From Treponema sp. (GTDB lineage: Bacteria > Spirochaetota > Spirochaetia > Treponematales > Breznakiellaceae): a stretch of DNA of 10,726 nucleotides. The DNA lies in contig JAITAI010000236.1 of the NCBI GenBank assembly GCA_031284195.1, forward strand, positions 1-10,726. The letters are read 5' to 3'. A program made the translations under genes and the position numbers. Numbering within the stretch: the stretch's first letter is position 1; each line of letters begins with the position of its first letter. The notes under the pieces were generated by a model. It was not told the DNA's origin, made no database searches, and worked only from the letters and a program-made list of their open reading frames with translations. Below are positions 1-5,749 of this stretch, one piece after another.

Positions 1-181
1 TAGGGCTATATATGTCTAAAATAGTATACATAACATGTATATTTTGTGCCGTTTTTTCCGTAATGTCGCTGATTATGGGGCAAGTTATATATAATGCAAA
101 ATCCATTTGGCAAAAAGTAATGCCAAAACGTTCCGCTATTCCCTGGCAGTTCCCCAGGCTTCGCCCCGCCCTTGGATGCAG

Positions 182-320
182 GCCTCCTTCCCCAGGCCCA
201 GGGGACGTTGATTATGCCCGCAGCTTGCCAGTAGGCTCAGGCTCTGATTCCGGGATATGGGGAGCCTATTCCGGTCTTGGCCGCCTTCCCCAGGCTACGG
301 AGTGATTAGGCCCGCAGCTT
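182..320. repeat. Imperfect direct repeat, two copies of about 43 bp
   Basis: Copy one is 182-226 and copy two is 280-320. Each starts with the same 16-mer (182-197 and 280-295, 15 of 16 identical, core CCTTCCCCAGGC) and ends with a second shared 16-mer (211-226 and 305-320, 15 of 16 identical, core CCCGCAGCTT). The middle differs by 4 bp in length. A further TTCCCCAGGC occurs at 150-159. The copies look like members of a dispersed non-coding repeat family; I cannot name it. Confidence 0.6.
263..278 (+). repeat. Left copy of 16-bp direct repeat flanking hicBA block
   Basis: The sequence AGCCTATTCCGGTCTT is identical to 872-887 and in the same orientation. Weaker similarity continues for about 13 bp to the right of both copies. 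The pair encloses hicBA, the intact CRISPR-type repeat and the half-repeat. It could be a recombination or duplication boundary, or simply two members of a dispersed repeat family. Confidence 0.6.
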
Positions 321-353
321 CCGGGACGGTCTCGGGTGTTAGCCGGTACGTTT

Positions 354-370
354 GTTTCACTCCACGCCCC
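354..370 (-). repeat. Degenerate CRISPR-like half-repeat next to hicA stop
   Basis: On the minus strand this reads GGGGCGTGGAGTGAAAC. It matches the 3' half of the intact repeat at 802-833 at 14 of 17 positions, and is closer still to the common type I-C ending, GCGTGGATTGAAAC. It has the same orientation as the intact repeat and abuts the hicA stop codon (371-373). The 5' half, which would form the hairpin, is not recognisable. It may be a decayed terminal repeat or a coincidence found after the fact. Confidence 0.4.
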
Positions 371-565
371 TCAAAAGTGATAATCTATCCCTGCCTGCTT
401 CATGATCCCGTTCACTACGTGGCGAATGCGTATTTCTCCATCAACCGGGAAATTTTTACCAGTGATGGGACTATGCCAGATATCATGATCGCCCTTTCCA
501 TGACGCACAAAATAACATCTATGATCATTGAGTATTTGACGGACTTTCTTTTCGTATTCCGCCAT
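371..565 (-). CDS. hicA: HicA-family toxin (mRNA interferase)
   Basis: This 64-residue protein matches the usual size and pattern of HicA, a double-stranded-RNA-binding-fold toxin that cleaves mRNA and is neutralised by HicB. An N-terminal helix (residues 3-13) is followed by RHGKGDHDIW, in which the His of GDHD sits where HicA proteins carry their catalytic histidine. Next come a strand containing NFPVDGEIR and the C-terminal helix HVVNGIMKQAG. The ATG (563-565) shares its A with the stop codon of the upstream antitoxin gene (TAATG), so the two are translationally coupled. The order is antitoxin first, toxin second. The toxin appears intact, with no frameshift or missing catalytic residue. 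Family assignment is by motif reading, without a profile search. Confidence 0.83.
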   Translation of the reverse strand: MAEYEKKVRQILNDHRCYFVRHGKGDHDIWHSPITGKNFPVDGEIRIRHVVNGIMKQAGIDYHF

Positions 566-780
566 TATGCAATAACCGCCTGGCGTTCCATTTTGAAAAG
601 CAGATGAATATCCCTATGCGGTTGTCCGTTTAATTCAAGGAGTTCAGGCGTTGCCATTTTAACCCGATCAAGCAACGTATCCAGTGAAACATCCTCGAGG
701 ATTATGGGAATATCCTCATTAATGGCATACCACTTGGACGCTTCATCATCCCAGGTCAATAAAACGGTATATTCGTTCAT
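565..780 (-). CDS. hicB: HicB-like antitoxin, DUF1902 type
   Basis: This 71-residue protein has the partial RNase-H-like fold signature of short HicB antitoxins of the DUF1902 type: a strand (YTVLLTWDDEASKWYA), an acidic loop (NEDIPIILED), a helix (SLDTLLDRVKMATPELLELNG) and a final strand (DIHLLFKMERQAV). I see no separate ribbon-helix-helix or HTH DNA-binding domain after it, so any autoregulation would depend on the toxin complex or on the leader. The ATG at 778-780 has a GGAG Shine-Dalgarno 8 nt upstream. Between that site and the CRISPR-type repeat the leader is (AAC)4, which should be unstructured. The final base of its stop is the first base of the hicA start. Together they form a complete toxin-antitoxin operon. 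Confidence 0.83.
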   Translation of the reverse strand: MNEYTVLLTWDDEASKWYAINEDIPIILEDVSLDTLLDRVKMATPELLELNGQPHRDIHLLFKMERQAVIA

Positions 781-788
781 GGTTATAT

Positions 789-792
789 CTCC
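789..792 (-). promoter_or_regulatory. Shine-Dalgarno of hicB
   Basis: GGAG on the minus strand lies 8 nt before the hicB ATG. It fixes the start and sits only 9 nt after the 3' end of the CRISPR-type repeat, so anything binding or cutting the repeat transcript would act next to the ribosome site. Confidence 0.7.
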
Positions 793-801
793 GTTGTTGT
801 T

Positions 802-833
802 GTTTCAATCCCCGCACCCGCACGGGGTGCGAC
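802..833 (-). CRISPR. Solitary 32-bp type I-C-like CRISPR repeat in hicBA leader
   Basis: Read on the minus strand, the element begins GTCGCACCCC and ends GGGGATTGAAAC, and is exactly 32 bp long. These are the hallmarks of type I-C repeats as I know them: a GTCGC start, a central hairpin and a GATTGAAAC end. The 7-bp arms CGCACCC and GGGTGCG pair perfectly around a 5-nt loop (CGTGC), so the hairpin that Cas5d recognises in type I-C systems would be intact. There is no second intact copy at the expected spacing of about 66 bp on either side, and no cas gene in the window. It lies directly between a candidate promoter and the hicB ribosome site. It may be a relic of a lost array or a retained regulatory element. 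Confidence 0.72.
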
Positions 834-843
834 TAACTATACG

Positions 844-871
844 CTTATAACATACTAAGCTCGGCTGTCTT
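844..871 (-). promoter_or_regulatory. Candidate sigma70 promoter of hicBA
   Basis: On the minus strand AAGACA (871-866, 4 of 6 matches to TTGACA) and TATAAG (849-844, 5 of 6 matches to TATAAT) are separated by 16 nt. Transcription would start near 837, only a few bases before the CRISPR-type repeat, so the mRNA would begin essentially with the repeat hairpin. This is inferred from consensus only. Confidence 0.4.
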
Positions 872-887
872 AGCCTATTCCGGTCTT
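872..887 (+). repeat. Right copy of 16-bp direct repeat flanking hicBA block
   Basis: This is an exact copy of 263-278 in the same orientation. It touches the candidate -35 element of hicBA. Confidence 0.6.
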
Positions 888-1088
888 CCCTCGCTTTTCC
901 TTATTCTGGGAAAGCTCCATAGTAGGTCTTTCCAATCCACCCTTCTTCATGCCTCTTTTTTTCAATATCGCCACCATTGAAAACCCTCAGCTTGGCATCT
1001 GAAGGGCTTTCACTTCCTACGGCCTTGCTTGGTCAGGCAATAGCGGATTCCTAAGCCTGGATTATACGCTTATCGGATTCTAGGGCCT
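888..1088. other. Gene-free gap with short repeats
   Basis: No supported gene. An 8-bp perfect inverted repeat (TTTTCAAT at 959-966, ATTGAAAA at 976-983, 9-nt loop) is present. The heptamer CGGATTC recurs 30 bp apart (1044-1050 and 1074-1080), and TATACGCTTAT occurs at both 838-848 and 1063-1073. A 26-codon minus frame from the ATG at 951 is preceded by AAAGAGG, but it resembles nothing I recognise. Confidence 0.45.
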
Positions 1089-1459
1089 CTACTGTCCCGG
1101 TAACTCAAAATTAAACCATTTTTGTTTTTCTTCCATACGTTCATAATGGTTCTTGAATGTATTTATAGGATTGCTGATGGATAATAAAGCGGTTATACGT
1201 CCAATTCTATCACGTAAAACTGCAAGCCCTTTCTCTTCATTAAGAAATACATGGAGTTGTTTGTTTGTATGACCCCATGCAATGCTTTAAGTTCTTTAGT
1301 ACAATGCCTCTCTCCATAGGTTCATATATAAAGATTGATAAATCTATCATAATAAGGAAGGCCATTACTATGGAAACAAGACTGCGGGTAGTTCATTTCG
1401 AGATATTTCTGGATTATGATTTTTATTCTCAAGAGCTCTGAGCCTTTTTCAACATCCGG
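1089..1459 (-). pseudogene. Frameshifted remnant of a P63C-like (KilA-N/P63C type) protein
   Basis: Two overlapping minus-strand frames read as one broken protein. The upstream part (1459 to about 1285) gives LPYYDRFINLYIYEPMERG and then IVLKNLK. Skipping one base near 1284 continues as IAWGHTNKQLHVFLNEEKG, LAVLRDRIGRITALLSIS and NPINTFKNHYER, ending at the TAG at 1089-1091. The pattern, a tyrosine-rich stretch, 'G-V-L-x-x-L-K', then 'L-x-E-x-x-G-x-x-x-L-x-x-x-I-x-x-x-x-x-L-M-x-x-S-x-x-x-x-F', resembles my memory of the P63C domain common in mobile-element and phage-related proteins. No good start codon or ribosome site remains. Coding character is fairly convincing; the family name is tentative. 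It suggests past mobile DNA beside hicBA. Confidence 0.4.
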
Positions 1460-1650
1460 TTAATTTTAAAAGGCTTTAGAAAAACCAGGCAAAGGACAGG
1501 TTTTTTCTTTATATATCTATCTAACTAATATATCTAAGATTAGGGTTTCAAAACCGAATTTTTGGAACTATTTCAGGTCTATATACAGGTACCCTAGCGG
1601 CCAGCACCGGCGCTATTTTTTATTTGGACGAGATTTACTATACTAAAAGT
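1460..1650. promoter_or_regulatory. Upstream region of the M16 peptidase gene
   Basis: AT-rich DNA without a gene. TATACT at 1639-1644 matches the -10 consensus at 5 of 6 positions and lies 6 nt before the preferred ATG at 1651, which would give a leaderless or nearly leaderless mRNA. No convincing -35 sits 16-18 nt further upstream. TATATA-rich words at 1511-1519 and 1580-1587 are alternative promoter sites that would give a longer leader. Confidence 0.3.
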
Positions 1651-4524
1651 ATGCAGTTATCTAAGTACCCCAAGATGGTAATCCTTTTCCTCGCGTTGGC
1701 GTTGGCAGGGGCTACCTTTTCTTGTATGTCCGGAGCCAAAACCGGAACTGACGCCTATGCCGGATTGGGCCTTCCTGCTGATCCGGTTCCTTTCATGGAA
1801 GCGGTCCGTACTGGAACCTTACCAAACGGACTTCGCTACTATATTTTAGAAAATGCTAAACCGGAAAACCGGGCCTACCTGACCTTGGCAGTCAATGCCG
1901 GATCCGTGCTTGAACAGGAGGATGAGCGGGGATTGGCCCATTTTGTCGAGCACATGGCCTTCAACGGTACCTCCCGGTTTCCTGAATCTGAGCTAATACA
2001 GTACCTTCGTTCTTTGGGAATGCGCTTCGGCCCTGAGGTGAACGCCTATACCGGCTACGATGAAACTATATACGGTATTGAGGTCCCTATTGAGCTGGAT
2101 GAAACCGGCCAAAAGCGGATCCCCGATACTGCCCTGGCAGTGATAGATGATTGGACCCATGCAATCACCTTTGAGCCCAAGGATGTGGATGATGAACGGC
2201 TCGTTATTATGGAAGAATACCGTTCCCGCCTAGGGGCCACCGAACGGATCCGGCGGCAAATACTGCCGGTTCTCTTTAAGGACTCCCCCTATGCGGACCG
2301 TAACCCTATCGGACTCCCGGAAATCATCGAGTACGCTTCTCCGTCGAAAATACAGCATTTCTATGAGACCTGGTATCGAACGGATAACATGGCCCTCATC
2401 TTGGTGGGAGATTTTGACGGCGCGGCGCTGGAAGCAGCCTTAGAGACCGCTTTTTCCGCGCCTGCTCCAGAGACCCCTTTGGAACGGCCCCGGTATGATC
2501 TGCCGGCTCCTCAAAAAGGCGTCCACTCGGCGATTTTTACGGATCCAGAGCTTCCCTATACCCAGGTCAACCTTTACTACAAGCGGACGCCCAAGACCCG
2601 CAGCCAGGATCTCGCATCCTACCGGGAAGAGGTACTCGATTACCTCATCAATCATATTCTTTCCCTTCGCTTTGATGAAGCCGCTTCCAAGGCCGAGGCT
2701 CCCTATATAGGCGCCCAGGCAGGAACGCTCCGGTATGGGGCTAGTTCCCGTTACTATGTTTTAGTAGCCCAGGCGAAAACCGGCGCTACTGAAGCAACCC
2801 TGCGCGCATTGCTGCAGGAAAAGGAATCCATGGCCCGGTATGGCTTCACCGAAGCTGAACTGGATCGGGCCAAGGGTGCCTTGCTTGCCTCTTTGACCCA
2901 ACTCCACTCCGAGAAAGACCGGCAAGAATCCACCCGGTATGTGCAGGCTTTTACAGACCATTTCATGAGAGAAGAGACGGTTCCAGATATTGCCTGGGAA
3001 TTGGAAGCGGTAAAAGCCTTGCTTCCGGGTATAGGTTCCCGGGATATAGCTGCAACGATAAAGGATTATTTTGCCGCAGATGACCTCAACGTATTCGTGA
3101 TTGCCCCTGAAGGAGAAGCGGCTGGTTTACCGGCGCCCGAAGGGATCAGTCGCTTGGTTTCCCAGGCCCGGAAAGCCCGGATTCCCCGGCCCGTCGAAAA
3201 GGTGTTCAGCGATAAACTCCTGGATGAGGAACCGCGGCCTGGTACCATTGTGGCAGAATCCAAAGACCCTGAAACCGGGGCTCTCCGCTGGGAACTCAGC
3301 AATGGGGCGCAGGTGATTCTCAAGGAAACCCGGAACCAGAACAATGAAATCATCCTCTATGCCCAGGCGCGCGGGGGTACTACCAGCGCCCCGGAAGCAG
3401 AGGACCGGTCCGCCAGTCTTTCCACGGAAATGCTAAGCGTCTCCGGTCTTGGACCCTATTCCCGGCAGGATTTAGTCAAGAAACTAGCAGGTAAACAAGT
3501 ATCCCTGACATTCTGGGTTTCCCCCTTTCTCCGGGGTTTCCAAGGTTCCGCCACTACTGAGGATATGAAGACCTTCTTTGAAATGGTGTATCTCGGTTTT
3601 ACCCAACCCCGGATGGATACAGAAGCGGTAAAGGCCATGCTGGATCAGTACCGGACGATTCTGCTTCAGGAAAAAGAAGATCCCCTGACCCTGTTTTACC
3701 ATGAGACTCAAAGAACCATGTACCAGAATCACCCTCGTTTTTCCCCTATGCAGGTCGAAGATTTGGACCAGGTGAACCAGGATGATGCCCTGAACTTTAT
3801 CCAGGACAGCCTCAACCCTGGAGACTATACCTTTGTTCTTACGGGAAACCTGGATATCAATACCCTCCGTTCCTATATCGAAACCTACCTAGCCTCCATT
3901 CCTCCGGGAACGGCCTGGAACACCTGGACAGACCCCATTATTATCCGGCCAGGCCAAACCGATAAGTCCCTGTACAAGGGTAAAGAAGGAAAAAGCCAAG
4001 TGTACCTGGGCCGGTATGTACCGGCTTCCTACTCTGAGGAAGAATGGGCTGCTACGGCGGTGCTAGAGGAATACTTGGATATTAAACTTACCGAAGAAAT
4101 CCGGGAAAAACTCGGCGGGGTCTATACGATTTCCGATGCGGTTACCCTTTCGCTGCTTCCTCCCAAAGAACTAAGGATGGAAATTTTCTTTGGCTGCGAT
4201 CCCAACCGGGTAGAAGAACTCTGCGCTGCTATTGAGGCAGAACTCACCCGCATCGCCCAGGGACCTCTGGACGAGCGGACCTTTACCCAGGCAAGGGCGG
4301 CTCTCAAAAAGACCTGGGAAAGTTCTATTCAGAGCAATAACTATATTGCCCAGAGCTATGCTAATTCCGCGGTGATTTATATGCTTCCTCTGAGCCGTTT
4401 AGATAAACGGCCTGAATTATACGACCAGGTTACCCCTGAAGCTATCCAAGGAGTCATCCAACGGCTCTTACAAGCAGGGCAGGCCCGGGTTATCCTCTAT
4501 CCAGAAGGATGGGTACCTAAATAA
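1651..4524 (+). CDS. M16-family zinc peptidase lipoprotein (PqqL-like)
   Basis: This roughly 957-residue protein belongs to peptidase family M16 (pitrilysin/insulinase), with the two-half layout and length of PqqL-like members, which degrade peptides in the periplasm or at the envelope. Residues 9-24 are a hydrophobic signal core and TFSC puts a lipobox-type Cys at 25, so it is probably a lipoprotein. The inverted zinc motif HFVEH is at 97-101, and the distal Glu ligand is likely Glu188 in VIMEEYR. The inactive second half starts near 545 (SNGAQVILKE) and holds the conserved REKLGGVY at 818-825. I prefer ATG 1651; a TTG at 1624 is in frame and ATG 1675 would shorten the signal peptide. None has a good Shine-Dalgarno. 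It appears intact. The substrate cannot be read from sequence, and no pqq genes are nearby. Confidence 0.88.
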   Translation: MQLSKYPKMVILFLALALAGATFSCMSGAKTGTDAYAGLGLPADPVPFMEAVRTGTLPNGLRYYILENAKPENRAYLTLAVNAGSVLEQEDERGLAHFVEHMAFNGTSRFPESELIQYLRSLGMRFGPEVNAYTGYDETIYGIEVPIELDETGQKRIPDTALAVIDDWTHAITFEPKDVDDERLVIMEEYRSRLGATERIRRQILPVLFKDSPYADRNPIGLPEIIEYASPSKIQHFYETWYRTDNMALILVGDFDGAALEAALETAFSAPAPETPLERPRYDLPAPQKGVHSAIFTDPELPYTQVNLYYKRTPKTRSQDLASYREEVLDYLINHILSLRFDEAASKAEAPYIGAQAGTLRYGASSRYYVLVAQAKTGATEATLRALLQEKESMARYGFTEAELDRAKGALLASLTQLHSEKDRQESTRYVQAFTDHFMREETVPDIAWELEAVKALLPGIGSRDIAATIKDYFAADDLNVFVIAPEGEAAGLPAPEGISRLVSQARKARIPRPVEKVFSDKLLDEEPRPGTIVAESKDPETGALRWELSNGAQVILKETRNQNNEIILYAQARGGTTSAPEAEDRSASLSTEMLSVSGLGPYSRQDLVKKLAGKQVSLTFWVSPFLRGFQGSATTEDMKTFFEMVYLGFTQPRMDTEAVKAMLDQYRTILLQEKEDPLTLFYHETQRTMYQNHPRFSPMQVEDLDQVNQDDALNFIQDSLNPGDYTFVLTGNLDINTLRSYIETYLASIPPGTAWNTWTDPIIIRPGQTDKSLYKGKEGKSQVYLGRYVPASYSEEEWAATAVLEEYLDIKLTEEIREKLGGVYTISDAVTLSLLPPKELRMEIFFGCDPNRVEELCAAIEAELTRIAQGPLDERTFTQARAALKKTWESSIQSNNYIAQSYANSAVIYMLPLSRLDKRPELYDQVTPEAIQGVIQRLLQAGQARVILYPEGWVPK

Positions 4525-4542
4525 AGTCCCAGGGGATTGCCG

Positions 4543-4574
4543 CCTAGGGGAGGGCTGAACTTGCTTCCCCTAGG
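4543..4574. terminator. Inverted repeat after the M16 gene
   Basis: CCTAGGGGA (4543-4551) pairs with TCCCCTAGG (4566-4574) around a 14-nt loop, 19 bp past the peptidase stop. A T-run is absent; the sequence that follows is GTCTTCCCCC. This is at best a weak intrinsic terminator. Confidence 0.35.
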
Positions 4575-4600
4575 GTCTTCCCCCTTAACTAAAAAAGAAC

Positions 4601-4636
4601 GAGCCGGTTTCAGAACTTCAGATCTGAAACCGGCTC
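4601..4636. promoter_or_regulatory. Perfect 14-bp hairpin before the YugP-type gene
   Basis: GAGCCGGTTTCAGA (4601-4614) and TCTGAAACCGGCTC (4623-4636) are perfect complements around an 8-nt loop. On the plus strand the hairpin is followed by AAAAATAAGGAG, the ribosome site of the next gene, and not by T residues. It therefore does not look like a terminator for the peptidase. On the minus strand GTTCTTTTTT follows, but no minus gene ends here. It may be an mRNA 5' stabiliser, a processing site or a palindromic repeat unit. Confidence 0.55.
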
Positions 4637-4656
4637 AAAAATAAGGAGTCGAACCC

Positions 4657-5340
4657 ATGTTTTTTGACCGGTACTATTTGTTGTTAGTTCTTCCGGCGAT
4701 TCTCCTTTCCCTTTGCGCACAGATTTTAGTGAAAAGTACCTTTGCCAAATACTCCCGCATCAAGAGTTCCCGGAATATCACCGGCTATGCCACAGCAGGA
4801 TTGTTAATGCAGGTAAACCGGATCCGGGATGTGGTAATTCAGCCGGTTCAGGGATCCCTGACGGATCATTACGATCCTGGGGTCAAGGTACTGCGTCTTT
4901 CCCATCCGGTGTACGGGGAAACCTCTATCGCCGCCATCGGGGTAGCTGCCCATGAAACCGGTCATGCGATCCAGCATGCCCGCTCTTATGGCCCCCTGGT
5001 TTTGAGAGGAACCCTGGTTCCGGCGGCTAACATCGGTTCTTCCTTCGGGCCTTGGATAGCTATGGGGGGTCTCTTTTTCTCCATTCCGGCGTTGATATAC
5101 CTAGGTATTATCCTCTTCGGGGTTGCAGTGCTTTTTTATGTGATAACCCTGCCGGTGGAATTCGATGCCTCTTCCCGGGCCATTGCCATACTGAGGAGCA
5201 ATCATGTCCTCACCGAAACTGAACTGGAGGGGGTGCAAAAAGTTCTTACTGCGGCGGCATTGACCTATGTGGCTTCGGCTCTCACCGCGCTTATGAGTTT
5301 CCTGCGGCTCATCTTCATTGCCCGGGATCGGGATCGGTAA
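4657..5340 (+). CDS. Membrane zinc metallopeptidase, YugP family (Zn_peptidase_2)
   Basis: This 227-residue protein is the expected length for the YugP family, membrane-embedded putative zinc peptidases of unknown substrate. A first membrane helix spans about residues 7-25. It is followed by the family's NITGYATAGLLMQVN region and by AAHETGHAIQHA with the HExxH motif at 99-103. A hydrophobic block at about 132-165 probably makes one or two helices. LPVEFDAS at 165-172 supplies the likely third zinc ligand, Glu168. A last helix lies at about 200-222 before a charged tail. The ATG follows AAGGAG by 8 nt. It may be transcribed with the M16 peptidase or separately; the intervening 132 bp contains two inverted repeats. 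The catalytic residues are all present. Confidence 0.86.
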   Translation: MFFDRYYLLLVLPAILLSLCAQILVKSTFAKYSRIKSSRNITGYATAGLLMQVNRIRDVVIQPVQGSLTDHYDPGVKVLRLSHPVYGETSIAAIGVAAHETGHAIQHARSYGPLVLRGTLVPAANIGSSFGPWIAMGGLFFSIPALIYLGIILFGVAVLFYVITLPVEFDASSRAIAILRSNHVLTETELEGVQKVLTAAALTYVASALTALMSFLRLIFIARDRDR

Positions 5341-5349
5341 AGATACGGC

Positions 5350-5736
5350 TCACCCTTTTCTAACATGCAGGGGAATCAAACCTATTTCTTTATCATCAAC
5401 GTATAACACAAAGTTCACCACTCCGGTGTTTTTAAAACGCAGATTAGAAATGGTAAAGACCAAATGAGAGACTGCGGTGGCATTGCCCACCCCTTTGACA
5501 TCTATGTTACCGGTTATGGGGTCCATGCTCATTTCCCCTTGGAGGTCCCTGGTTTCGATTCTGAAACTATGGTTAGCAAATTCCCACAGGTCAAAACGGA
5601 TCCTGATGACCACTGACAACTGAGGATGCATACAAGGAAAAGTGCGAGAAATGATCGTATCAAAGGTTCCAACGATGATAAGTTTGCCGTTATTTTCCTG
5701 GGCAAAGTCACAAAAGGTAAATAATTCAATTTTCAT
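5350..5736 (-). CDS. DUF6941-like protein of unknown function
   Basis: This 128-residue protein begins MKIELFTFCDFAQENNGKLI and continues IVGTFDTI, the pattern I associate with DUF6941-type small beta-rich proteins (a '-CDFA-x-x-x-NGKL-x-IVG-x-FD-I' start). The rest is predicted beta structure with alternating hydrophobic residues, ending FVLYVDDKEIGLIPLHVRKG. No signal peptide or membrane segment is visible, so it is probably cytoplasmic. The frame extends 16 codons upstream to an ATG at 5784, but the ATG at 5736 is preceded by an A-A-G8 Shine-Dalgarno and starts at the conserved motif. The gene converges on the YugP-type gene with only 9 bp between stop codons and no terminator between them. 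No function can be assigned. Confidence 0.72.
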   Translation of the reverse strand: MKIELFTFCDFAQENNGKLIIVGTFDTIISRTFPCMHPQLSVVIRIRFDLWEFANHSFRIETRDLQGEMSMDPITGNIDVKGVGNATAVSHLVFTISNLRFKNTGVVNFVLYVDDKEIGLIPLHVRKG

Positions 5737-5739
5737 AAA

Positions 5740-5749
5740 CCCCCCCCTT
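5740..5749 (-). promoter_or_regulatory. Shine-Dalgarno with a run of eight G
   Basis: On the minus strand AAGGGGGGGG ends 3 nt before the ATG at 5736. The run of eight G both serves as the ribosome site and is a homopolymer that could change length by slippage. Confidence 0.55.

Larger units (their letters stand above)
1..370. other. No firm gene; repeat-bearing stretch at left edge
   Basis: I cannot support a gene here. A plus frame from the ATG at 12 to 305 begins with a hydrophobic stretch, but from about residue 38 it runs into GC-rich repeat DNA and becomes Pro/Gly/Arg-rich, so it is probably not a real protein. A minus frame starting at the ATG at 106 stays open to the left edge and could be the start of a gene lying mostly outside the window, but it has no clear Shine-Dalgarno. 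Positions 1-130 are AT-rich and 130-340 are GC-rich, a sharp change in composition. Confidence 0.4.

Noticed and set aside
12..305. 97-codon plus-strand frame with a hydrophobic start
   Set aside because: Its second half is translated repeat DNA that also occurs out of frame nearby; ribosome-site spacing is short and no family is recognisable.
257..607. 116-codon plus-strand frame
   Set aside because: It lies antisense to hicA and starts in repeat DNA; the HicA reading is clearly the real one.
826..834. GGTGCGACT as a group II intron 5' end
   Set aside because: It resembles the GTGYG start of such introns, but no domain V hairpin or reverse transcriptase follows, and the bases belong to the CRISPR-type repeat.
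928..945. TTTCCAATCCACCC as a third CRISPR-like repeat end
   Set aside because: It needs an inserted base, lacks the hairpin half and is not at a consistent repeat spacing.
3066..3353. 95-codon minus-strand frame inside the M16 gene
   Set aside because: Antisense shadow of a well-conserved coding sequence; no ribosome site or family.
5341..5349. Terminator between the convergent YugP-type and DUF6941-like genes
   Set aside because: Only 9 bp separate the stops and no stem followed by T residues is visible on either strand.
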